Shown: piece by piece, positions 20,831-31,946 of the stretch
Numbering within the stretch: position 1 is the stretch's first letter
Layout of the letters: each line of letters opens with the position of its first letter
Assembly (NCBI GenBank): GCA_963681505.1
Contig: OY811972.1
Span: 9,194,775-9,258,774, forward strand
Source: Eunapius fragilis
Lineage: Eukaryota > Porifera > Demospongiae > Spongillida > Spongillidae
DNA length: 64,000 nt
Direction of reading: 5' to 3'
The notes under the pieces: model-generated
Databases searched by the model: none
What the model was told of the DNA's origin: nothing
The model's input: the letters and a program-made list of their open reading frames with translations, nothing else
Made by a program: the position numbers and the translations under genes

Positions 20831-23800
20831 GACCAGCTTAAAGTTATTGATGAGTGGTTATTATAAATTATTGCTCAGTTTATTAACACCTTGACAATGC
20901 TTTGATCATGAACAGGACGAGAGACACTGTGCACACTCTATAAGTACACTGATCCATGAGAGAAACCAGTACACTTATCTGTTATCTTATGTGATGTCAT
21001 AGTAAATCTCAAAAAGTATAAAAGAGCAAGTGACTCACAATGCTGAACACATGTCTTGTTGATTGCAAACATTCATAGCTAGTTGCCAGCAATGTTTTGT
21101 ATTGTTCCACTTCCTTAGATACTGCGGTGTAGATTAGATATATATAATTATTTTCAGCCAATGTGTACTGTGGTGTACCGTTGTGTAAGGAGTGTGTTCA
21201 CCAGTTATGGAATAGGCTGAGGTCACAATTATTGGGCCAATCTGAGACAATTGTATTCAATCATTACATTAAGGTGAACAACTGTGTTTGTTACACAACC
21301 TAATAATCATACATTACTGCCCACAGTTTGTGAATAATTTACTAACACATCTACAGACATTTAAAATTTTATTTAACCAATGTTCACAAACTGTGTGTAG
21401 TTCATACATTTGTATGCACATGATTAATTAATTAAATCTTGTAATGTTGCTGGAACAAAAAATTTAGACATAGGATGGTATCTTACCCTCAACAGTGGTG
21501 AGGGTAAGGTCATGTTCATAAATAGGGTGATGTGATGACCTTCCACGAATGCACAGGACAGCAGCACAAAGGGAAGCACATGAGAGCGGAGTGCATAGCT
21601 CACTACAAGGGAATAAGGTTTGACAATTATTGTCATGTTGTGTTGATATCATTGGACGTGTTCATCAATTGTAACAACTATAATGTGCTTGGGTTCACCA
21701 ATTATATACATGTGGGGTGACTTTAATGATTATGTAAATTATTGGGCCACTGCTTACTGTGTGTAATTACAAAGTATTGTCATAACGTATGCACATAAAT
21801 ACAAATGGCTCATATGTATTGGTCCATCCTTCCCAAATGAGTACAGTACATGTACTGTATGCAATTATTAGGCTGTGTTCACCAATAGTGTATTGCACAA
21901 TCATTGTGTGCTTCACTTGCACTCAAGTGTGTTGAACAATACTTACATGTAAAGCTAAGTTCAACCATTTATCACTGCTACATGTCTGTTATGATATACA
22001 TTATACCTGTACATGTATATATATATACTGGTAAGCACACACTTCACACAATTGCTGACCATGGTAAACATTACACAATAGGATTTCAACTGAATTAGCT
22101 TACACACACACACACACACACACACACCATAAAAGTAATGTTCACTATTACGAAATTACATACATGTACATGTACATGTATGTAATAGTGAAAATACTAT
22201 TGTATGTACAGCAGATCTGAGTAGGTTCAATAATTGTGTAAAGTACATGTGTTACTGGTCAATGTGTTAGACAATATAAATTACATGTGCACAAGGATAA
22301 GACTGGTGTTCATCATTTTAAACATTTTTCATCAATTAGACAATAGTACATGTATATGGCAAAGTGTTCTGGTTATTAATAGTGTTCTCTGCTATAAAAG
22401 CACAGATGTGAATAAATAAATGTCCTGTGTAGTGCATAATGGAACTTTACCTTAAGATTTGGAATTGGATAGAAGATTCATATCTTATCACATTGTTCGT
22501 CACTTTGATGTGTGTGACTACATTGAAAAAAAAATGAACACAATAGTCAAAAAATTATAATGGCTCTATACCAGATTAAACTTTATCCCAAATACAGCAC
22601 ATAGAAATCATGATTTCAACACAGTATCATAATAATTGTACACAACTCCTTTACATACATGCACATATATTATATTATTACATTAATAACAACATTACAG
22701 GGAATACAAAAATGAATGTACTATGTAATAATAATGTTGTCTTTGCATAGTGTTACTGATGTACATGTACATGTAAACACCAACACATAAATTTAATTAC
22801 CCAATCCTACTGTGTTTACCAATTATCAGCTATTATTAGACATACACATGCACACTTGTACAATAGTATACAATGTACCACATTGTTAAGCTTATAAATT
22901 ACTGTGGCCATTTGTGTAAAATACAATTCTTAAAAGCTCACCATTATGAATGTAAATTTAATGTGTCAATGTTATTTGACACATAGAATTATTAGTTTAC
23001 ATTATTAGTTCAATTATTAGTTCACAAATTACTGTGTGTAAAATTCAATCTTCACCAGTTTACCAGTTGACAAACTATTGGGTCAGTGTTCATAAATTAC
23101 ATGTACATGTACTGTAAGAAGCATATTAACACCTCACACAGCTAGACTATAAACAAATAAACAAATGTAAAATTATTTTGCCAATTTTTACCAGTTGTGT
23201 ACAGGTAGATAGATGTACATGTGTACAATCATTAGGTTTAGCTCACATTGGCCAATGCCTAGGCCAAATACAGTGACATTCATAAAATTGTATTATAAGT
23301 AAATGCCACCCTGGTGCTTTGAATTGTGTTCATCAATTGCATCAACTACATGTATAACGTGCTTGGGTTCACCACTAATTATGTAAATTTATTGGGTCAA
23401 ATTGTGTGGAATTGTAAACTACATGCATTAACATGTATGCACACAAATACATATACAAATGGCTCACAAATTGTGTGTACATGTACATGTACATGTATGG
23501 TTGTGTTCAGTACATATACATATATTGTGTGGTTCACCAAGATGCTTAAGGCTAAGTTCATCAATTGCACAAAATTATTGGTTCTATCTTTACCAATTAT
23601 ATGAGCACCACAAAGTGACCTACATGTACATGCTTTAAAGTTTTCTAATTGTTTCATATTCTAAGAGACACTTATGTCCTCTACAACTTCTTTCTTACCC
23701 ACTGGAAATTAGTCTGTCCATCATGGAGTTACAGTGGCCTGAATATTTTAATTACTTGGACATTTTTATTGCATGCGTCAATTTAGATATTCTGTCCTAG

Positions 23801-26800
23801 AAAATGCGTTAGGTCCCTTTTCACTGCCATGACCCCACATATTGGTAACACACACTTTGTACAATTCTTAACCACGGCACAAATTAACCCAATAGGTTTT
23901 TTTTTTACCTATTTTTAACTACATGTACTTGTTCACAGTTGTGAAATTTACCATATATCAAACATACATGTGTCTAAACACATGTATGTTCAATATCTAC
24001 ACAATTTACTAAGTGTCCATACATGTACTTGGTAAACACACACAAATACAGATATTGCTGAAATATGGTGAACACAAATATTCCATTTGTGAGCGTTCAC
24101 CAATTATGACATAGGCTGCGCTCACATGTGTATATGTGCTACATGTATGTATGTATTGTAGCACAATTGAATTATCTGGCCAATGCTCAAAAATTGTAAC
24201 ATTATTAGGCTGTTTGAAGAATTATTACGTTGGAGTAATTATAAAGCCTACAGGTGTAAAAGTCAGGTGCAACATTTGTGTTAATGTCAGTTATGTACAT
24301 TTGTACAATTATTAAATACTAGACTGTGTTCAACAATTGTGTAACATCACTGAAGTCCATATGTTCACAGCTAATTATTAGTCTGTGGACCGCAATAATT
24401 AAATCTACAAGTCTTCTAAGTACAGCAGTTGTGGACAATTATTATCAGGCTGTTTTGCATGTGTTCATCAATTGTAACAACTATAATGTGCTTGGGTTCA
24501 CCAAGTAGGGAGACCTCACTGATTGTGTAAAATTATTGGGCCAATGTTCACAAATTGTGTGTATGTAATTATTAGGCTGTGTTCACCAACAGTGTATTGT
24601 ACAATTATTACAATAAATTATGTTCACCAATTGTGTTAATGCTAAGTTCACCAATTGATTTATTGCTTCTACATGTACATGGTGTGTTTACAAATAATAT
24701 GCTATTGGTGAACACACAGTTTACATAATCATTGACCACAAGTACAAGATAGTAATAGGTTTTCAACTGAATATGCTAAATGGTAAAATGATGAACCTAT
24801 ACATGTAGTACAGTTTAGTGAATTCAGCCTCATCATTTAACATACATGTACTTGGTGAACACACACAAATACATGTACAACTTGTGAACTATGGACATGT
24901 ATTGGTGAACAATAAATTCTTTTGCCTATTAAAATTGCACACAATTTGTAAGTGTTCACCAAATTATTAGGCTCAGTTTATCAATTGTGAGCTATAATTA
25001 CGCCTACACATAAAATATTGTATGTACACCAGACTTGTGTACAGTTACTGTGTTCAATAATTGTGTATAATACATGTGTTCTCCAAATAGTGTACATGTG
25101 TACGACAATGTGTACAATTACAGGTGCCAATTAACTTCAGAGACAGATAGTAAGAAACTTTCTCATGATGTTTATAAATAGATCGCTAATTTTCATAAGC
25201 ATATACTGTAGCTGAGGTTCCAGAGTGGATTACACATTTGAGACATTAATATCCAACATCCAAGGTTTGCTGGCTAGCTACATGTACATGTAGTTCAAAT
25301 GTTACTTTGTGTCGTATGTGTACAAAATAATAAAGATGTAATGATGTAAAGGAGTTGTGTACAATTATTATGATACAGTGTTGAAATCATGATTTCTATA
25401 TGCTGTATTGGGATAAAGATTAATCTGGTTTAATCAATATTTAGAGCCACAGTTTTTCTAGTTATAAATGGTTTATTATTATTTTTGACTATAATTTTGT
25501 TCTTTTTCTTTCACTGCAGTCCCACACATCAAAGTGATGAACAATGTGATAAGATAATTACCCAATCCTACTGTGTTCACCAATTATCAGCTATTATTGG
25601 AAATACATGTTATTAAGTTTCATCAATTATAAATTACCGGGGCAGTGTTCACTATTTGTGATAAACAATTCGTAAAGGCTCATCCATTATGAATGTAAAT
25701 TTAAAATGTCAATGTTAAGCAATTATTAGTTCACACACTTAACATGTGCAAAATTATTTAGACAATCTTCACCAGTTTACCAGTTGTTAAACTATTGGGT
25801 CAATGTTAGTTCACAAATTACATGTACTGTTATTGTATGAAGCATATTAACACATCGCGCTACTAGACTATAAACAAAATAATTATTTAGCCAATATTTA
25901 CCAGTTGTGTACAGGTAAATGTACATGTGTGCAGTCGTTAGGTTTAGCTCACATTGGCCAATGTCTATATAAGGCCAAAAAACCAGGGTATTAAGTGAGA
26001 TTCATAACATTGTATTATAAGTATTGCTAAACACCACCCTGGTCAATGTGCTTGGGTTCACGTATGATTATTGGGTCAAATTGTGTGGCATGTATGTATG
26101 TTATAATGTATGTACATAAAAACATGTACAAATGGCTCACATGTGTTGGGCCAAAGTTCACAAATTGTGTGTACAATTATTAGGTTGTGTTCAGTGATCA
26201 ATGCATGTAGTATTGTATGATTATTACAATACATCGTGTGGTTCACCAAGTGTGTTGAATGATTCATGCACTTAAGGCTAAGTTCACCAATTGCACAAAA
26301 TTATTGGCTCAATGGAGTTACAAATAATATATATTAGTAACACACAATTCTTAACCATGGCAAAAATTAATCCAATAGGTTTTTAACTACTTGTTCACAG
26401 TTGTGAAATTATTTTTAAATATTGAACACACAATGGTGTCTAGACATGTATGTTCAATATCTACACAATTTACTAAGCCTTCATACATGTACTTGGTGAA
26501 CACACACAAATACAATTTTTGGTGAACTATGGTGAACACAGCCTAAATATTCCATTCTGAGCGTTCACCAATTATGGAATAGGCTGTGCTCCCAATTTGA
26601 AGACCATGATATTTTAATTTGACTGTGGACTATGGTTCAAACATTGTGTTAAATTAAATCATTGTGTGTGTGTGTATGTTAATGTCAGTTATGTTCATTT
26701 GTACAATTATTAGTTACTAGGCAGTATTCAACAATTGTGTAACATCACCACAGTCCATGTGTTCACTAATTATTAGGCTGTGGACCCCAATAATTAAATC

Positions 26801-26809
26801 AACAGGCTG

Positions 26810-27290
26810 TGAAAGCACTCAAAAACAACAATGACATTGTCAATGCTATCATGGTAATGATGTGTGTGCGAGTCATATGTGCATCATGCAACATGTCTCT
26901 GCTTTGTACAGGCACTCACAATGTGATGAAGTTGCTTCTGTGTTGTTTACTATATTCTTGTTGCTGTGTATTGACCTTGAGCCGTATGTGTATACAAAGT
27001 TTACCAGAATTGAGAGCAATTTTAAGTTGTTTTTACTGTTAATGCATGCTTTGTGTTACATGCACACCCGGTTCTGATACGACAAAGGGACTTAGTGGGC
27101 CCAAAAGGTGTAGCTAAAACTGGGAGCAGGAGTCTACCTAAAAACTAGCTATATGCTCTGCTTTCTAAAATGCCTGTACTGGCTTACCTGTGCTAACAAA
27201 ACTGATGGATTCATCGCACTGCACTTCCACTTTGGAAGACCTCCCTCCCTCAGCAGGTGCCCCCCTCCACCTTCCACATAGAATACCCCT
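26810..27290. other. Intergenic sequence before RT fragment
   Basis: No convincing gene. The longest open stretches (77 and 71 codons, 26809-27077) are Cys/Leu-rich, lack any domain and look random. Confidence 0.35.
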
Positions 27291-27299
27291 GCTATCTCG

Positions 27300-27975
27300 T
27301 ATCTCATGAAGAAATTACAAATACATGTTAAAAAAGTTATTCCTTCTGAGGGGCTTGGCCTCCACCTTAAGCCGTCTGGATTTCAGGTAGCCATTAAGTG
27401 GTGGTTGGGCCTTGACTCCTCTAGTGGTGCTATGTGTGCTCTGTGTCCAGGGAGTGTGCTCGATCCCCTAGGCCATCACGCTCTCACCTGCAAGCGAGGT
27501 GGTGATGTTGTCTCTCGTCACCAAGACACCCTAGCGGAGGCCTGTCGCAGGGCCCACTTGAGTGCTAAGGTGGAGGCAGGATGCAACCTCACCCTTGACC
27601 ATAGCCACTCTCGCCCTGGTACCCAACTGGTCTGTGGGCAAGCCAGCGACCTTTGACCTATCTGTGACCTCACTGCTCAATTTAAATGTTTTGTTGGAAG
27701 CGGGACTCACAGCTGGTGCAGCCGCTAGAGCTACAGAGCTGAGAAAGCATGAGGCAAATGATGGGGAATGCAGGGAGCTTGGGTGGGTCTGTGTCCCCAT
27801 CGTCTTTGAAGCTTATGGGGCTTGGGGTGCTGAAGCCATGGAGTCATTGTCGTGTCTGGCCTCTCGCCTAGCAACCAGTTTGAACAAGGCAAAAGCAGCT
27901 GTCCTCAATAGCCTGTATGGCAGGCTAAATCTTAACCTTGTTAAAGCAAATGCCACTGCAATGCTGTCTAGATGA
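27300..27975 (+). mobile_element. Reverse-transcriptase C-terminal fragment with nuclease-like tail
   Basis: Reads GFQVAIKWWLGLDSSSGAMC, LCPGSVLDPLGHHALTCKRG, RHQDTLAEACRRAHL, then after a frameshift (27550-27600) LALVPNWSVGKPATFDLSVT and HEANDGECRELGWVCVPIVF, ending in LNLNLVKANATAMLSR and a stop. Same family as the element at 40.8-43.2 kb and better preserved at the C terminus. The PNW..GKPA.FDL.V motif looks like the catalytic part of a restriction-like nuclease, which is inference. 5'-truncated: no RT palm. Confidence 0.7.
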
Positions 27976-28084
27976 TTTGCCTCGGACATGTACACTGTTT
28001 AGATTAGGTAGTTCTTTATTTTATTATGATATTATGTCATGTTATAATTTTCACTGTCACATCTTTAATGATGCAAGTAATAAA

Positions 28085-28260
28085 AACATGAGAACATGGT
28101 GGCATATAGGATTGGAAGGAAATAGTGGAGGGTTTAATAAGAAGAAAAAAATGTAATAGTCCTATATTTGTACACAAACATGTTACATTTCCCCTTGTTT
28201 CCTACCTTTTAATACACCACTATTGCCTTCCAATCCTATATACCACCATGTTCTCATAGG
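28085..28260. mobile_element. Foldback element with about 50-bp inverted repeats
   Basis: GAGAACATGGTGGCATATAG and ATTGGAAGGAAATAGTGGAG on the left pair with CCACTATTGCCTTCCAATCC and TATATACCACCATGTTCTCA on the right. About 60 bp of loop. MITE-like, no coding capacity. It lies about 270 bp downstream of gene A's stop. Confidence 0.6.
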
Positions 28261-28525
28261 TTATGTTATAATTGCTAGCAACAATAGTCTATATACAACT
28301 CAAAAAGAGAAAGCAGATAGCCTGTGACCATGGAATTGGGCAAATGTCAACCATGTGTACACATAAACTTGATGATGTACATGTTTATGGCAGTATTTCC
28401 ATACCCCACACCATCAATCAGGTAAACCACAATTATTAGGCTTTCGAGGAACTAATACAGAATAACTAGTACATATACATACAGACTGAAACAATGTTTG
28501 CTAGCTACTACAGTAATACATGTAG

Positions 28526-28788
28526 TTATATTTTCATTTTTGTAAGGAAGTCCACCAGAGTAGACCAGGTCACAGGCATTACACCCATGCCCTGAAGCCA
28601 TCGTTGGAGAATGGCCATGTTGATTCTTTCAGCATTCCGTTGGTGTTCCATCTCCAATGCTGGCACAATGACTCCATTGGTATCGTTCAGTAGAAATATA
28701 CCAAAATTTGAATACTTTACACCAACTTCTACAGCTACATTGACCTTCCTAGCAGACAAAGATAATAGTTCTGGCATGGTGGGTGTTC
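28526..28788 (-). CDS. Gene A Death-domain exon and stop
   Basis: GTPTMPELLSLSARKVNVAV, then YSNFGIFLLND, NAERINMAILQRWLQGMGVM and VTWSTLVDFLTKMKI, stop TAA. The six-helix pattern with ..W.. and TW-LVDFL at the end is that of a Death domain. Acceptor CCATTTCCAG. Not alignable by eye with gene B's Death exon beyond the fold pattern. Confidence 0.75.
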
Positions 28789-31700
28789 CTGGAAATGGGG
28801 CAAACCGTAAACAGTCTGACAAATCATCGCAACAATGTTAGTGCACATCATGCTATCCCCATACAATGTACACAACATGTGGCCCTCCATCACAGGTGTC
28901 TGCTCAAGGGGGGACACACAAGACAAGGTGATCTGCCCCCATCCAACGCGAAATGTGGAACCTTTCGGTTGCATGCTCGGAAAACTTTTATACTTATAAT
29001 GATATGTGTGGCAGCGAAAAAGAACCACCCAACCTAGCAACATTTTCCAGGAAGGAGCATGAAAGTTGATGTGTGCAATTAAAATGTACTCGTAATTAAA
29101 AATTCAGGCAACTGTAATGCCATGATGGACAGAGTGCATCAGAAAAAGGTTGTATAGGGCACAATTGTGTATCTCAGAGTAAGAAATTATTTGACAACGT
29201 AAATATATATAATGAAATTAGCTAATGAAATTAATTAGTTGGGGTAAGCGGGGTGGGTGGATAGCCCCATGCATCAAGCAAATACAACCATGGTTCCCCA
29301 TACACAAACTGATTGCCCATACATAACATGTGGCCCCTCCCCCCTTGCCCCCTACACAACATGTATGCCAAACACTACGGCTATTCATACATGACTAACC
29401 TTCCAACTGTGGAACTACTTTGACCACTACTAGCTCTGACAATATCTGGGAAGAAGAGGAGGCAGCCACGGAAGTAGACACTACAAGACAAAAAAATGGT
29501 TAATAGCCTCCCTCTAGTACGAGTAACCATTTAGGATCCACAATTGCTTATGGGATCAGGCATCATGCTACATGTAATGTGTGGAATGTGTTTGCAGACA
29601 ACTAAATGGGCATATCATTGGCTTTGTAAGGAAGGGAAAAGATTCATATGCCATAACATAAGGAAGTTGCTGGCTTTGGGGCTATGTAAATTATTTACTT
29701 TATCCATTTCACTATTCATATCAAGATATGCAAAAGGATGCAGAATACTTCCACATTGTTAAAGTACATTTGTAGTTACACTTATAAAGAAAGTGAAAAA
29801 TCTATAGGATGTACTTTCAACATACCTGGTGTTCCTTCCTTTCCAAGCCAATCGGTGTGGCCATTGGTTAGAGCCATGTCACAAGAACAACGTGTACAGA
29901 GTGCTAGGGTTGGGTCTTCTTCATAAGGAATAGCCGAAAATTTACAAGACTTAATGGAGCATATAAAACCATCTTTGAGTTCCTTCCCACCACTGTATTT
30001 GATAATATTGGCACATTCCATAACACCCATATGGATAAGCTTTCTAATTTTAGGGCATACTTTTATGCGAACTCCATCATTAAGATGTACCTCTATGTAG
30101 GAAACTGAATCAATGATGGTGAACCTAGCAGGATACTTCCTGCACTTAAAAGAAACACAATTCCTATAAAGACAGGCTGGGACTTTGTTATTTTCAACTA
30201 ATAAACACTCCTTGTGTTGTAAGAAAGCTACCAAGAAACTGAATAATCCATGTGGTGCAAATTCATTAGGAAAACAGACCAGGAGAGGATCTGGTCCTTG
30301 GTGGGTACTGATCTTGTCAAGATTCAAAGGATCTAAAAGGGCTGGCATCAAGTAGCCATTAACATTTTCTAAGGGAACCATGATAAAGAGATGGCACATC
30401 AATTCTGTGAAATGCCTAACTGTAAAAACACCATCAATGAAATGTCTTTGAAAATTCTGATGAGAGAAGAATTCATTACGGACGATAGCGTGATCCCTGA
30501 AGTTAACACACCAATCATTTTTTGCGCCTTCACTAGTGAATGATTCTGGCACATCACGACCTGCCAGCTCATGTTTGCACTGGACTAGGGCTGTGATGAT
30601 CTTCAGGATGACCTGAGGATCAGAGAACACCACCTCCCTAAGACCTGGTACTTCATGGTACCAAAGGAATAGGTTATACTTGACCATATGGAGGAGAGCT
30701 GCCTCCAAGCCTTTCTCATCCATATCTAACCTTTGAGCCTGCTGTAAACACTTCTTCAGACTCAAAACACCTTGTGGAGCAGATGCTCTTATCTGCATCT
30801 CCAGAACAAACCACTTTAATGGCAGAAGACGGTGATTGTCCTTACTGCAGTTAGCTACAATTGATCGACGTAATTTATGGGCAACCTCTTCATCTTCTTT
30901 CTCAGGAATTTTACTATTGACCCCCCAAATTGCTTCAACTCCTGTTTTCTGGATAAGAAATTCTGAATTTGCCACACGTTTAATGATTTCTTCTTTCTCC
31001 TTCTTCGTCTCAGAGCATTTTTGTTCCTCATCTCTGTGTGTACCCATAACAAACAGGTAAGGATGGGAACCCCTGGTGTTAGTTGCGAATGCTCTCATAC
31101 ACTGCTCTAGCACCTGCTTGTGGGAGGATGGAGATGTGTATGGTTTGCCTACTGGCTGACTGTTCTGCCCATAGAAATAGATCTCTGGGCAGTGGTCTAA
31201 GCTCTCTGAAAGGTTTACAGCAAAGACAATTGCTGACACATCTTGGATAAAGGCAGGTAAGATATCAAGGAACTGGGGCTGACCACCACTGTCGATGAAC
31301 TGGACCAAGGTCACTTTAAAATGTAATACCTTTTTACCTATAACTATTTTGAACGCCTCAATAAATCGACTACTAATTACACCAGCAGCTGGGTTGTCAT
31401 TGAAATTATCCTCCATAGTGAGGTCTGAAGACATCTCTTGGTGCTCAATAGATGGAGCTAGTACAGGCTCAATAGATGAAGGTGATGAGACCTTGACATC
31501 TACATGTAGCTTTGATAATGGGTCAGCCACCCTTGATGGTTGCTGGTGTGCAGCTGGACGAGGAGAAGCCTGAGTTGCTATGGAAACTGAAGCTGAAATA
31601 GAGGAAGGCTCATTCTGGTAGGCATTTATAAGAACCTGCATTAGCTTGGATTCGTCCAAAACCTCCCAGTTACCAGTATCTTTCTCGTCCACCCCTGCTA

Positions 31701-31915
31701 GAATAGACTTGACAGAGCCCACAAATGCATGCACTGGATTATCAGCTATTCCTGTACTAACACGACGTTTATCTGTGTTCTCTGACAGAAGGAGCCACTT
31801 GAGGTGGGTCTTCCCCACACCTGCTATCCCAAGCACCAGGCATTTGATAATCGATATATTTACTGAACCTTCCTTCATAGCTTCTTCATACAATTGTGTT
31901 GCATCTATAAATATT

Positions 31916-31946
<31 letters not shown>

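Larger units (their letters stand above)
15805..26800. repeat. Gene-poor block of degenerate AT-rich repeats
   Basis: No host exon is found here apart from the relic at 16.07-16.40 kb. Large parts recur: 17.52-18.02, 22.92-23.42 and 25.66-26.12 kb are copies of one unit of about 500 bp; 19.89-20.13 and 24.36-24.60 kb share another, with scraps at 15.81, 21.64 and 26.76 kb. On a finer scale the block is built from variants of GTTCACCAATTGTGTA and AATTATTAGGCTGTGTTCAC, both orientations, dozens of times. Contains an (AC)n run at about 22103-22128. Confidence 0.75.

Noticed and set aside
22103..22128. (AC)n microsatellite, also at 40913-40940
   Set aside because: Ordinary dinucleotide repeats, mentioned only as landmarks.
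28611..29037. Plus-strand open frames across gene A's Death exon
   Set aside because: Antisense to the Death exon, whose splice sites and domain pattern are convincing on the minus strand.
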